Positions 17,764 through 26,891 of a stretch of 53,795 bases of DNA are shown one piece after another. The notes under the pieces are model-generated. The model had not been told where the DNA came from, ran no database searches, and was given only the letters and a program-made list of their open reading frames with translations. How positions within the stretch are numbered: the stretch's first letter is position 1; each line of letters begins with the position of its first letter. A program made the translations under genes and the position numbers. Source of the stretch: Candidatus Methylobacter titanis (GTDB lineage: Bacteria > Pseudomonadota > Gammaproteobacteria > Methylococcales > Methylomonadaceae); NCBI GenBank assembly GCA_029946125.1, contig JAQSDX010000021.1, forward strand, positions 1 through 53,795, in the 5' to 3' direction.

Positions 17764-18605
17764 CTTATAAACAACAAACCGGCATAACCTTAATTGAACT
17801 AATGATCGGCCTTTTAGTCGGCATGATCGTTGTCGCTGGTGGCATTAGCGTTTTTACCACCTCAATCAAAGGCCAAACCGATAATCAGCAGCTCTCCCGT
17901 TTAAATCAGGATATGCGCGCGATGATGGACATTATGGTACGGGATATTCGTCGTGCCGGATTTGTGACATCTAATCCTGATGCTAATTTAGCATCGTTAC
18001 AAAACAACCCGTTTTTTTCTGCAACAACAGATATTACTGTGTGGGATTATGACGGTGGCAGCGATAATTGTACTGTTTATGCGTATAACTCTGATAACAG
18101 CAATCCGCCTGTTGTTTCTCTGCCTTCTCCGTCAACCCAAGGCAAACTTTTTGGTTTTCGATTGAACAGTGATGGCATATTGAGCATGAGAAAAAGTGGT
18201 AATGCTAATAATGTAGACTGTACGGATGGCTCTTGGGAAACCATCACCGAACCAGATGTGGAAGTTACTGATTTGACCTTCACGCTAACCTCTACGCCAC
18301 TTAATGTCACCAGTATGGCAACTGATTCCGATAATGACGGTTGTTATGATGGTGACGAGACAACCCCCAACGCTTCCAACCCGACCACTTGTGTAACTGG
18401 AACTTATGGTAATGGCTTATGCGACACCGGCGAAGCGTGTAACACGTGTACTCGTGATGGCACCGCTCCTGATCCTGCCTGTTTATATGTTCGCAACGTG
18501 GCTATTTCGTTAACTGCTCGTTTGCGCGACGACAACACCGTCACGCAAACAATTACCCAACAGGTGCGGGTGCGCAATGACAAATTCTTGCCGGCTATCC
18601 CTTAA
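17754..18605 (+). CDS. pilW: Type IV pilus minor pilin PilW
   Basis: A 283-residue prepilin-like protein with cleavage at G/ITLIE and the PilW motif MVRDIRRAGF (about 61-70). It carries an unusual acidic loop near 189-200 (DSDNDGCYDGDE) that looks like a calcium-binding DxDxDG turn, followed by a Cys-rich stretch with CDTGEACNTCT. Such a loop is not standard in PilW; it may be an inserted structural or calcium-sensing element. It follows fimT with a 10-bp overlap. Confidence 0.85.
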   Translation: MSITYKQQTGITLIELMIGLLVGMIVVAGGISVFTTSIKGQTDNQQLSRLNQDMRAMMDIMVRDIRRAGFVTSNPDANLASLQNNPFFSATTDITVWDYDGGSDNCTVYAYNSDNSNPPVVSLPSPSTQGKLFGFRLNSDGILSMRKSGNANNVDCTDGSWETITEPDVEVTDLTFTLTSTPLNVTSMATDSDNDGCYDGDETTPNASNPTTCVTGTYGNGLCDTGEACNTCTRDGTAPDPACLYVRNVAISLTARLRDDNTVTQTITQQVRVRNDKFLPAIP

Positions 18606-18628
18606 ACCTTCGCTTTGTGGAGTGAGCC

Positions 18629-19759
18629 ATGATTATTCTTAACCTTAAGTTAAAATCCCGCCAACAAGGCGCAGTTACCTTGCTTGTAGTACTGGTGCTG
18701 GCGATGGTGATGGCTGTTGTTTCATTGAGCACAACCCGCACCGGTGTGATGGAGCAAAAAATTACCGGTAATGATATTCAAGCGAAAGGTGTTTTTGAAG
18801 GCGCTGATGCAGGCGTCGAATACGGACAGGCTTATCTGACAAACGATAGTAGCTACAGTCACTATAAGGCGTTAACGTGGACTACTGTGGACAGTAATCA
18901 ATCTTCGTCACCTAATACAGCAAGTGGCGCCATCGCATCGGGGAATTTTTCTTATACACCGGCTGTAACTTATCAGCGAGTAGTCAATTCTGATTATATC
19001 CGCATTACCTCAACCGCAAGTGCGGTAGGCGATAACACGGTTGCAGCAACAAGTGAGCAATATGTTAAATCCTTGTCATTATTGAATGGAGGTTCGGCGT
19101 TTAATGCCCCTCCCTTGGTACTTGACGGTTGCCTAGCAAATGTAGTTGGCGGTCCTGATATTTATGTAGGTACGCGTACTGATGGCATTGCCGTCGCGAC
19201 ATCCATCAGTCCTGCGAATCAAGGCGCTTGGGGAGATGGTAGCGATGCTGATAATGTGTGTTTAAAACAAGGACATTTGAATGCACATAGTGGCCAGCCG
19301 ACAGGTAGTGCGTTTACGCCGGGTCAGGCTTGGGAATATATCTTTGGAACAACGACACGCGCACAAATTCAAGCGAAAGCCGCTGCGGAAGTTGCCGCTG
19401 GAGTGGGTGATAGTGCTAGAAATTATGTTTGGGTGACAGATTCCGGTAACTATCATGATTCTTGGGGATCAGCAACCCACCCCGTTATTTTAGTATTTGC
19501 GGCGGAGGCGGCTTGTCCAAAAATCAATGGTGGTCCGACTATTTATGGCGTGGTTTTTGTCGATGCTTCCTGTACCGGTGCAAACGGCTGGGGCGGAGTG
19601 ACGGTTTATGGTAGCGTTACCGTAAACGGAGGTATGTCGAAATTGAATGCCAATACCACTATTCACGATTGGTCAGCTGCAACCGGTACGACCACTAGCT
19701 TAGGGAATAGCTTTATTGATGGGATTTATGAAATTCCCGGTACCTGGAAAGATTTTTAA
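18629..19759 (+). CDS. pilX: Type IV pilus assembly protein PilX
   Basis: A 376-residue protein with the PilX N-terminal domain: QQGAVTLLVVLVLAMVM (hydrophobic, with no classic Glu5 prepilin site) and the EGADAGVEYG motif (about 56-65). The rest is Thr/Ser/Gly-rich beta sequence, much longer than the roughly 200 residues of Pseudomonas PilX, so the exposed domain is enlarged. It lies 23 bp after pilW with its own GGAG at 18618-18621. Confidence 0.82.
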   Translation: MIILNLKLKSRQQGAVTLLVVLVLAMVMAVVSLSTTRTGVMEQKITGNDIQAKGVFEGADAGVEYGQAYLTNDSSYSHYKALTWTTVDSNQSSSPNTASGAIASGNFSYTPAVTYQRVVNSDYIRITSTASAVGDNTVAATSEQYVKSLSLLNGGSAFNAPPLVLDGCLANVVGGPDIYVGTRTDGIAVATSISPANQGAWGDGSDADNVCLKQGHLNAHSGQPTGSAFTPGQAWEYIFGTTTRAQIQAKAAAEVAAGVGDSARNYVWVTDSGNYHDSWGSATHPVILVFAAEAACPKINGGPTIYGVVFVDASCTGANGWGGVTVYGSVTVNGGMSKLNANTTIHDWSAATGTTTSLGNSFIDGIYEIPGTWKDF

Positions 19760-19770
19760 AGGAAATAACC

Positions 19771-20907
19771 ATGAAAAAAATATTACGCAATAAAGTATTG
19801 GGATTTTCTTTGATTGAAGCACTCATCGCGGCGCTGGTGGTAGCGATAGCGATGATGGGGATGGCGAAGTTGCAAGGCATCACCTTGATTAACAGCGCCG
19901 ATAGTCGGATGAAAACCCACGCCTTAAATTTGGCGCAAGACAAAATTGAAGAGTTGCGAACGTTTGCAAACCAGTCTAGTTATACCGCTATGGCGAGTGG
20001 GGCGAATGCCAATACTGAATCCATTATGGCTGGCGGCAGTGCTAACTTTACCCGTACTTGGACGATTACATCCTGCGCCAATTCAGTCAATTGCAAACAA
20101 GTTAATGTCAAAGTAAAGTGGACAGACCCGAGAAACGTAGAGCAACTCGTGCAGCTGACTTCATACATCGCCGGAGGTGAACCGGCGAAATCCGGTGTGG
20201 TGCTGTTGGAACCTATTGGCACAGGAACTGATCCAGAGACTGATCCAGAGAACGATCCAGAGAACGATCCAGAGAGCGATCCAGAGAACGGATCGGAACC
20301 ACCTCCGGAACCGACAGTAGAAGATGTAACGGATATCCCCACGCTGAAAGTTACGGGCGAATTAACGCTTGACCAGCCCGCAACGTTCACCTTTACAGTG
20401 ATAGGCGGTGCGTTTAAGTGCAATAGCAATCAAGCCAACGCCACGACTATTACTCGATTTATAGTTGATGGTAAATATGTGTCGATGGATACAAAGGGTG
20501 AAATTACTTTTGTCAATACGTCTTCTGGTAATAGCAATGGCAGTATAGATAAAGGCACCAATTTCAGTCCTGAACGGTTATTGACATTATCGCTACAAGC
20601 AGGGCAAAAAGTTGTCGTTGAATCGGAGATTATTTCCAATAACTCTTGCGTGGTATCAAACCAGCGCGTACGGAAATCGACGGATACCAGTTTTGTTAAG
20701 GCGCTAATTAACGACGATGCGATACCCAATGTTCAAGGGTATAACGGTCAGACCAATGTTAAGACGTATTTGGAGAATTCCATTGCAAATGGCAAAATCA
20801 ATATCAATCCGAATCAACTCATTTATTTATTCGAGCATTACACTGCCACTTCGGGCTCAACCTATGATTTACAAGATAATGCCATATTAATAACTGTTAA
20901 TCCATAA
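19771..20907 (+). CDS. pilV: Type IV pilus minor pilin PilV with a large C-terminal extension
   Basis: The first about 150 residues are a standard PilV: leader MKKILRNKVLG/FSLIEALIA, then the ALNLAQDKIEELR motif and a WTDP-type core. A linker of repeated DPEN units (about 153-172), ending in a Pro/Glu-rich stretch, joins it to a further domain of about 200 residues that I do not recognise. This looks like a pilin with an exposed added domain, perhaps an adhesin or sensor. The gene closes the pilus group; pilY1, the usual tip gene, is missing here. Confidence 0.8.
   Translation: MKKILRNKVLGFSLIEALIAALVVAIAMMGMAKLQGITLINSADSRMKTHALNLAQDKIEELRTFANQSSYTAMASGANANTESIMAGGSANFTRTWTITSCANSVNCKQVNVKVKWTDPRNVEQLVQLTSYIAGGEPAKSGVVLLEPIGTGTDPETDPENDPENDPESDPENGSEPPPEPTVEDVTDIPTLKVTGELTLDQPATFTFTVIGGAFKCNSNQANATTITRFIVDGKYVSMDTKGEITFVNTSSGNSNGSIDKGTNFSPERLLTLSLQAGQKVVVESEIISNNSCVVSNQRVRKSTDTSFVKALINDDAIPNVQGYNGQTNVKTYLENSIANGKININPNQLIYLFEHYTATSGSTYDLQDNAILITVNP
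20230..20289 (+). repeat. Five 12-bp tandem repeats inside pilV
   Basis: Five units of GATCCAGAGAAC, with small variations, encode DPET/DPEN/DPEN/DPES/DPEN. As 12 bp is a whole number of codons, copy number can change linker length without a frameshift. Confidence 0.85.
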
Positions 20908-20927
20908 CCTGCGATCAGTCATGTTAG

Positions 20928-20965
20928 GGGCGGGCAAGTCTCCCCGCCCAAGACGCTCCGGCGTC
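20928..20965 (+). terminator. Tandem hairpins after pilV
   Basis: GGGCGGG (20928-20934) pairs with CCCGCCC (20943-20949), and GACGC (20952-20956) with GCGTC (20961-20965). They follow the pilV stop by about 20 bp and probably end the pilus transcript. Confidence 0.5.
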
Positions 20966-21051
20966 ACGCTTGGCAACGATAAACCTCATATAACTTGGCT
21001 ATCAAGTGCGGATCAATGCAAAATAAGCCAAAATTTAACCAGGAATTTCTT

Positions 21052-21537
21052 TTGACTACACACACTTTCTGTCGTTGCGGTTCGGGCAGCGACTACGCTC
21101 AATGCTGCAGTCCATTTCATTCCGGCGAAAAAAAGCCCTTAACTGCCGAAGCCTTGATGCGTTCGCGCTTTACCGCTTACGCGCTGCATAATGCCCGGTA
21201 TTTACTGGATACCTGGGATGCCACGGTGCGACCCGAGTTGATTGATTTTTCCAAGGAAAAAGTCGATTGGCAACGCTTGGAAATCGGCACGACTAAAAAA
21301 GGCGGGGCTAAGGACACTAAAGGCGTGGTGGCGTTTAAGGCGTATTATTTGCAGGATGACGAAGCCTACGTGATGACTGAAATAAGCCAGTTTATCAAAC
21401 GCGCGGGTGGCTGGTTTTATCTGGATGGGCAGGTTAAATCGATTGGCAAGGTGGGTTTACAGACTAATCTTGGCAAGAATGCGCTGTGTTCCTGTGGCAG
21501 CGGCAACAAGTTTAAGCGTTGTTGCGGGGCAGGGTGA
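21052..21537 (+). CDS. ychJ: YchJ-like SEC-C motif protein
   Basis: A 161-residue protein with Cys-rich SEC-C motifs at both ends (FCRCGSGSDYAQCCSPFHSGE and ALCSCGSGNKFKRCCG) around an NTF2-like middle domain, the layout of the UPF0225/YchJ family. The SEC-C motifs probably bind zinc; cellular role is unclear. The start chosen is a TTG at 21052, since AGGAA lies 6 bases upstream and the length then fits YchJ (152 in E. coli). An ATG at 21016 is an alternative. Confidence 0.85.
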   Translation: MTTHTFCRCGSGSDYAQCCSPFHSGEKKPLTAEALMRSRFTAYALHNARYLLDTWDATVRPELIDFSKEKVDWQRLEIGTTKKGGAKDTKGVVAFKAYYLQDDEAYVMTEISQFIKRAGGWFYLDGQVKSIGKVGLQTNLGKNALCSCGSGNKFKRCCGAG

Positions 21538-21556
21538 TGCAGTATCTGCATTGATT

Positions 21557-21584
21557 AACCAAGGGCGAACGATCGCCCTTGGTT
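21557..21584. terminator. Bidirectional terminator hairpin
   Basis: AACCAAGGGCGA (21557-21568) pairs perfectly with TCGCCCTTGGTT (21573-21584) around a 4-base loop. It separates the convergent ychJ-like gene and lipoprotein gene. Confidence 0.75.
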
Positions 21585-21625
21585 AGACTGATGGCTGCTG
21601 TAATCAGCTTATTCAAGAAACAGCG

Positions 21626-22033
21626 TTATTTTATTTCTTGTTTGGTTTCTTCTGATTCGTTGATAACGGCAGAAAAACAGTCCATCATACTTTCGGTATA
21701 GTTAGTATGGGCTTCTGCGAGATCTTTGGGTGAGCCGAAATCAGCACGTAGTTCTTCAAGGGTCTTTTTAGGGTCTTGAGACGAGGACAGCGTCAACATT
21801 TTTGTATAGTTGCGATAAGCGGTCAAGCGCTTAGGATCGAGAGCAAAAATGCCGGGCATGTGGCTTGAGGATGTCTCAACGATACATTTAGCCATGCGTT
21901 CAGGGGATAAATTATAGTCCTTAACATCTTTTTCCAACTGCATTTGCTCCAATACAGTCTGTTCATATTGGTTTTTATCGGCGCAAGCAGGGAGTAATAA
22001 TGCAGACAGGGAAATGAGCAGTAGTTTTTTCAT
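21626..22033 (-). CDS. Hypothetical lipoprotein
   Basis: A 135-residue protein. The ATG at 22033 is chosen because it begins a lipoprotein signal, MKKLLLISLSALLLPAC (Cys17), with GGTAA upstream. The mature part is helical and charged, with two conserved-looking Cys (near 50 and 119) that could form a disulphide, and a C-terminal SEETKQEIK tail. No family is recognised. It stands alone, convergent with the ychJ-like gene. Confidence 0.75.
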   Translation of the reverse strand: MKKLLLISLSALLLPACADKNQYEQTVLEQMQLEKDVKDYNLSPERMAKCIVETSSSHMPGIFALDPKRLTAYRNYTKMLTLSSSQDPKKTLEELRADFGSPKDLAEAHTNYTESMMDCFSAVINESEETKQEIK

Positions 22034-22127
22034 GTGTGTTACCGTTATGGGTGAAAATGCAATAGGCGACATTATACGCATTTGTATCAGGCAAAAGGCA
22101 GAAGGCTAAAATTTTTAGCCTTGAACC

Positions 22128-22874
22128 TCAGTCCATCTCCTTCATTGCCTGCTTTATCCAGGCTTCGGCTTCGGCATTGATGTCCCCGGCTTTACGTCCT
22201 TTGGTTTCTATGGCCGGGCCGATTTTTAGTTTGATCACGCCGGGATATTTTAAAAAACTATAGCGGGGCCAAAAATCACCGGCATTATGGGCGACCGGAA
22301 TGACAGGAAAACCGGTTTTATGCGCGAGCATGGCCCCGCCGATATTGAATTTCAGCACTTCCCTGGCTCCGGCGCGAGTGCCTTCCGGAAAAACCAGCAC
22401 CGATAAGCCCTCGTTTAAATAGCGAGTGCCTTGTTCGAGCAAGGCACGTAATGAGGCGCGTTGATTTTTCCGGTTGATGACGATCGATTTTAGCGTGAGC
22501 AGCGACCAGCCCCAAATCGGGAAATAAAGCAATTCACGTTTGATCACCACGGAATGCGGCGGGAGAATGTATCGTAACGCCAGCGTTTCCCATGCCGACT
22601 GATGATTACTCATAATAATCGCAGGTTGTTGCGGATCGATGTGTTCCAGTCCTTCGACTTCATAGGTGAGGCCGCAAAAAACCTTGGTCATCCAGCTGAT
22701 AATCGCACACCAAACATAACCGATTTTCCAGCGTATGTTAAAGGTCGTTAGCATGCCGGTAATAAGCAACACGCCGACGATGGTAGCGGTAGTGAAAATG
22801 CCTAAAAATAACAGGGCCGAGCCGATATAGTTTTTAGGTCTAGGGTCTTGCTGTGAGGTATGTTGCTGCGTCAT
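22128..22874 (-). CDS. plsC: 1-acyl-sn-glycerol-3-phosphate acyltransferase
   Basis: Acylates lysophosphatidic acid to phosphatidic acid at the inner membrane. The 248-residue protein has an N-terminal membrane segment (about 18-43), motif I as NHQSAWET (90-97; Glu in place of the usual Asp of HX4D), the FPEGTRAGAREVLKF motif and the VIPVAHNAGDFW block. Start at the ATG 22874 is preferred over a TTG at 22886. It overlaps gmhB by about 35 bp. The glyQ-glyS-gmhB-plsC order is a familiar gammaproteobacterial one. Confidence 0.88.
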   Translation of the reverse strand: MTQQHTSQQDPRPKNYIGSALLFLGIFTTATIVGVLLITGMLTTFNIRWKIGYVWCAIISWMTKVFCGLTYEVEGLEHIDPQQPAIIMSNHQSAWETLALRYILPPHSVVIKRELLYFPIWGWSLLTLKSIVINRKNQRASLRALLEQGTRYLNEGLSVLVFPEGTRAGAREVLKFNIGGAMLAHKTGFPVIPVAHNAGDFWPRYSFLKYPGVIKLKIGPAIETKGRKAGDINAEAEAWIKQAMKEMD

Positions 22875-23385
22875 ATAAGTTCTCAAAAACAGGAATGTTG
22901 AGCTTAGGGTTTTCAGTTAAGGTTTTTTGGCCTTTACCGGTTTTGACCAGTATCGGGCTAGCGCCGACCGCTTGCGCGGCTTGCAGGTCGCGTAGCGAAT
23001 CGCCGATCACGGTCATGCCTATCAGGCTGATATTATTGTCGCGTGCAAATACTTCAAGCAAGCCCGGTTTGGGTTTGCGGCAGATGCAGTCATCGTCCGG
23101 GCCGTGCGGGCAAAAATAGATCGCCTCGATTTTGCCGCCTTTTTCTGCGGTCATGCGTTGCATTTTGGCATGGATTTGTTCCAGCATCGCCGCATCGAAT
23201 AAGCCTCGGGCCAGGCCGGACTGATTGGTGATTACCACGACTTTATAGCCATGCTCATTCAGCAGGGCGATGGCCTCCAGGCTGCCGTCAAGCGGCAGCC
23301 ATTCATCCGGGGATTTGATAAAGTTATCCGAATCCTGGTTAATGACGCCATCACGATCCAGCAATACGTAGCGGTTTTTGAGCAT
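22840..23385 (-). CDS. gmhB: D-glycero-beta-D-manno-heptose 1,7-bisphosphate 7-phosphatase
   Basis: A HAD phosphatase of LPS heptose synthesis (181 residues). Visible are the nucleophile motif LLDRDGVIN (8-16), VVVITNQSG (50-58), the zinc loop CPHGPDDDCICRKP with Cys and His ligands, and TVIGDSLRDLQAA (motif IV). It follows glyS after a repeat-filled gap and overlaps plsC. Confidence 0.93.
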   Translation of the reverse strand: MLKNRYVLLDRDGVINQDSDNFIKSPDEWLPLDGSLEAIALLNEHGYKVVVITNQSGLARGLFDAAMLEQIHAKMQRMTAEKGGKIEAIYFCPHGPDDDCICRKPKPGLLEVFARDNNISLIGMTVIGDSLRDLQAAQAVGASPILVKTGKGQKTLTENPKLNIPVFENLYDAATYLTARP

Positions 23386-23430
23386 GGTTTATATAGCGTT
23401 CCGGCGCAAAGGCTGTCCTGGCCGATAGTT

Positions 23431-23474
23431 GGAGTGCAGGCTGCGCCTGCAAGCGCAAGCAAAGCTTGCACTCC
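23431..23474. repeat. Palindromic element, GGAGTGCAGGC type
   Basis: GGAGTGCAGGCTGCGCCTGC (23431-23450) faces GCAAGCAAAGCTTGCACTCC. It lies between gmhB and glyS (gap 23386-23571). On either side are GCGTTCCGGCGC (from about 23396) and GCGCCGGAGCGTGGGAACGA (about 23528-23548), which are outer arms of another element, so this is another nested pair. Confidence 0.7.
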
Positions 23475-23571
23475 CGATGTAATAACTCGGCTCACAGAGT
23501 CCCGCAGGCGCTTGTGTATAACGATGAGCGCCGGAGCGTGGGAACGATGAACCCTGTGATGACATTTTCAT

Positions 23572-25653
23572 TTACGATTGCAATTTGGAAATGTCGGCAC
23601 AGGTCAAAAACTGTTCGGACAACAGGTTCAGCAATGCCAGCCGGTTGGCGCGCAATTCCAGATCATCGGTCATTACCATCACCTGATCGAAAAACGCATC
23701 GACGTCATTGCGTAAACCCGCCAAGCGGTTCAGTGTCGCCTGATAATCGCGTTGCGCCAGTAACGGTTTGATGTCCTCGGCGGATTGCAATCCGGCTTGC
23801 AACAACTGTTTTTCTTGCGCTTCAAGCAACGCGCCGATGCTGGCTGCCGGAGGGGTATCCGATTTTTTCAGGATATTGCGGATGCGTTTATTCGCCGCCG
23901 CCAGGCTTTCGGCTTCGGGCAGTTGCCTGAAGGCTTTAACCGCCTGCAAACGCTGCATAAAATCCAAAGGTTCGGCTGGAGTCACGGCGATCACCGCGTC
24001 AAATTCGTCGGCGGTGTAGCCGTGATCCAGGCAATAGCCTTTCAAACGATCAAACATAAAATCGATCACCCGGTCGGCTGTTGCCGATTGGTCTGCGGTT
24101 TGACCGGAAACGGTTTTGATCTGAGCGGCGGCGAATTCCGTTAACTCAATAATATTGATGTTAAGTTCGTTTTCTATGACGGTTCTAAGGATGCCCAATG
24201 CCGCGCGGCGCAATGCATAAGGGTCTTTGTCGCCGGTAGGGATCAAGCCGACGGCAAAAATACCGACCAAAGTGTCTATTTTTTCTGCGATAGCCAGGAT
24301 TTGCCCGGTGATGCTGCCAGCAGTTGGGCTGCCGGATTGTTTGGGGAAATACTGTTCCTCAATCGCCAGCGCGACTGCTTTCGGTTCGTTGTCGGCCAGC
24401 GCATAGTAGCGCCCCATAATGCCTTGCAGGTTGCCGAATTCGAGAACCATCTCGGTCATCAAATCGGTTTTGGCCAATAACGCGGCGCGTTCGGCCAGTT
24501 CGACATCGGCGTTCAGGTGTCCGGCAATAAATTTCGCCAGATTTTGTACGCGCTTGGTTTTGGCGAAAACCGTGCCCAAATTCTCCTGAAAAACCACGCT
24601 AGTCAGGCTTTCGACCCGATCTTCCAGAGTCTTTTTCCGGTCCTGATTCCAGAAAAATTCGGCATCGGCAAGACGCGGGGTCACCACGCGTTCATTGCCT
24701 TGCTGGATAGATTCCGGGTTGCTGCTTTCAATGTTGCTGAAGGTGATAAAGTTCGCCAGCAAACCGCCGTCGGCATTTTTAACCGGAAAATATTTCTGGT
24801 TGGTTTGCATCGTGGTGATCAGCACTTCAGGCGGCAGCTGCAGAAAACGCGGGTCGAAAGTCCCGGTAATCGGCACCGGCCATTCGTTTAACGCGGCAAT
24901 TTCTTCGAGTAAATCGTCCTCGATATGGGCAATGCCGTTCACAGCGGCGGCAGCTGATTGCGCCGCGTCACGGATCAAGGTTTTGCGTTGCTCAATATCG
25001 GCGATGACGCGGCCTTGTTTATGCAACACCTCCGCGTAGTCTTCCGGCTTGGTCAGGGTGATCTTTTGCGGCGCATGAAAACGGTGTCCCTGCGTCGTCG
25101 CTCCGGTTTTAAGCCCCAGAATTTCGGTGTCGATGACGCTGTCGCCGTAAAGCAGGACGGCCCAATGTACCGGTCTGACGAACTCGGTGGTAAAACTGCC
25201 CCAACGCATCCGTTTGGCAATCGGCAAGCCGGCGATGCTTGAGCGGATAATGTCGGGAATCAGCTTTTCGGTCGTTTGCCCTTTGACGGCCTGGGTAAAA
25301 CTGAGCCATTCGCCCTTGTCGGTAAGCAAGCGCTCCAGTTGCTCGAAGCTGGTGCCGCAGCTGGTCGCAAAACCCAGTCCCGCTTTGCTGGGCGTGCCGT
25401 CGGGCGCGAATGCCGCTTGCAGGGCAGGCCCGCGTTTTTCTACGGTTTTATCGGGCTGTGCGCTAGCCAGGTTTTCGATAAAAACGGCCAGACGCCGGGG
25501 TGTCGCGTAAGCCTTGCTGCCGGTGAAAGTTAACTCGGCGGCATTGAGTCCCTGAACGATGTTGTTCAATAAGGCATTGCTCAGTTTCAGCAAGGTCTTG
25601 GGCGGCAGTTCTTCCGAACCCAGCTCGAACAGTAAATGTTTGCTTGTACTCAT
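23572..25653 (-). CDS. glyS: Glycyl-tRNA synthetase beta subunit
   Basis: The 693-residue beta chain of the tetrameric alpha2beta2 bacterial GlyRS, carrying tRNA recognition. It starts LLFELGSEELPPKTL, the family signature, and has the FVRPVHWAVLLYG motif, the TMQTNQKYFPV stretch and a C-terminal anticodon-binding domain (LLEAQEKQLL...). The length matches E. coli GlyS (689). It lies 1 bp after glyQ. Confidence 0.96.
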   Translation of the reverse strand: MSTSKHLLFELGSEELPPKTLLKLSNALLNNIVQGLNAAELTFTGSKAYATPRRLAVFIENLASAQPDKTVEKRGPALQAAFAPDGTPSKAGLGFATSCGTSFEQLERLLTDKGEWLSFTQAVKGQTTEKLIPDIIRSSIAGLPIAKRMRWGSFTTEFVRPVHWAVLLYGDSVIDTEILGLKTGATTQGHRFHAPQKITLTKPEDYAEVLHKQGRVIADIEQRKTLIRDAAQSAAAAVNGIAHIEDDLLEEIAALNEWPVPITGTFDPRFLQLPPEVLITTMQTNQKYFPVKNADGGLLANFITFSNIESSNPESIQQGNERVVTPRLADAEFFWNQDRKKTLEDRVESLTSVVFQENLGTVFAKTKRVQNLAKFIAGHLNADVELAERAALLAKTDLMTEMVLEFGNLQGIMGRYYALADNEPKAVALAIEEQYFPKQSGSPTAGSITGQILAIAEKIDTLVGIFAVGLIPTGDKDPYALRRAALGILRTVIENELNINIIELTEFAAAQIKTVSGQTADQSATADRVIDFMFDRLKGYCLDHGYTADEFDAVIAVTPAEPLDFMQRLQAVKAFRQLPEAESLAAANKRIRNILKKSDTPPAASIGALLEAQEKQLLQAGLQSAEDIKPLLAQRDYQATLNRLAGLRNDVDAFFDQVMVMTDDLELRANRLALLNLLSEQFLTCADISKLQS

Positions 25654-25654
25654 A

Positions 25655-26569
25655 TTATGCTCCCTGCTCGGTTAACATCGGGAAGCCCAGCGCTTCCCGG
25701 CGTTGGTAATAAATTTCGGCAACGGACTTGGCCATGTTTCTGACTCTTAACAGATAGCGCTGGCGCTCGGTCACCGAAATGGCGTGGCGCGCATCCAACA
25801 GGTTAAAGGCATGCGAGGCTTTCAGCACCATTTCATAGGCCGGTAACGGTAAATTCAACTCGATTAGTTTGGTGCATTCCTGCTCGTAGGTGTCGAAACA
25901 CTGGAACATGAAGTCGACGTTGGCGTGTTCAAAATTGTAGGCGGACATTTCTACTTCATTTTGATGGAACACGTCGCCGTAAGTGACGGTGCCGTGTGGG
26001 CCCTGAGTCCAGACCAGATCGTAAACGCTTTTAACGCCCTGCAGGTACATCGCGATGCGCTCCAGGCCGTAAGTGATTTCGCCGGTGACCGGACGGCATT
26101 CCAGGCCGCCGACTTGCTGGAAATAGGTGAACTGGGTCACTTCCATGCCGTTTAGCCAGACTTCCCAGCCTAAACCCCAGGCGCCAAGCGTCGGCGATTC
26201 CCAATTGTCTTCGACGAAGCGCACATCGTGTTCGAGCAAATCCAGACCCAAATGGCGTAACGAACCTAAATACAGTTCCTGAATATTGTCCGGTGACGGC
26301 TTTAAAATCACCTGAAACTGGTAGTAATGCTGGAGACGGTTGGGATTCTCGCCAAAGCGGCCGTCGGTCGGGCGACGCGACGGTTGTACATAGGCCGCAT
26401 TCCAAGGCTCGGGGCCGATGGCGCGTAAAAATGTGGCGGGATGAAATGTCCCCGCGCCCACTTCCTGATCCAAGGGTTGCAATAAAATACAGCCTTGAGC
26501 CGACCAGTATTGCTGTAAGGCCAGGATGAGTCCCTGAAAAGTAGATAAGTCGTTGTTTATGCTGGACAC
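25655..26569 (-). CDS. glyQ: Glycyl-tRNA synthetase alpha subunit
   Basis: The catalytic class II chain of bacterial GlyRS (304 residues). Hallmarks are [53 protein letters not shown] and [18 protein letters not shown]. It is first in the glyQ-glyS-gmhB-plsC group. Confidence 0.97.
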   Translation of the reverse strand: MSSINNDLSTFQGLILALQQYWSAQGCILLQPLDQEVGAGTFHPATFLRAIGPEPWNAAYVQPSRRPTDGRFGENPNRLQHYYQFQVILKPSPDNIQELYLGSLRHLGLDLLEHDVRFVEDNWESPTLGAWGLGWEVWLNGMEVTQFTYFQQVGGLECRPVTGEITYGLERIAMYLQGVKSVYDLVWTQGPHGTVTYGDVFHQNEVEMSAYNFEHANVDFMFQCFDTYEQECTKLIELNLPLPAYEMVLKASHAFNLLDARHAISVTERQRYLLRVRNMAKSVAEIYYQRREALGFPMLTEQGA

Positions 26570-26683
26570 GGTTTAATGCTCTTGGGCAATAAAAAGCCGA
26601 TGATTATAACTGAAAAACCGCTATGGGTCATATCGTTAGATTGGGGCTGTACAAATTTATATCGGCAGTCTGTAAACGTTTGG

Positions 26684-26797
26684 GGTTACCAACTTAAGGC
26701 AGGACAGTATGAATAACCTATGCCATGCGGAGTGCAAGCTTTGCTTGCGAACAGGCAAAGCCTGTACTCCAGTTTTCTCCATCTTAAGTTGGTAACC
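26684..26797. repeat. Nested palindromes upstream of the ferritin-like gene
   Basis: Outer 15-base arms GGTTACCAACTTAAG (26684-26698) and CTTAAGTTGGTAACC (26783-26797) are perfect complements. Inside is a GGAGTGCAAGC-type element (26729-26770). The gap 26570-26891 contains this and no gene; the glyQ and ferritin promoters must flank it. Confidence 0.8.
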
Positions 26798-26891
26798 ACG
26801 TTTGGCATGAGTAGTATTGCTGATTGCTCAGGATTTTGATGGGTGTTTTAATGGCAGACGAGGTACTTTTTTCAACAAAAGGAGAATCGAC

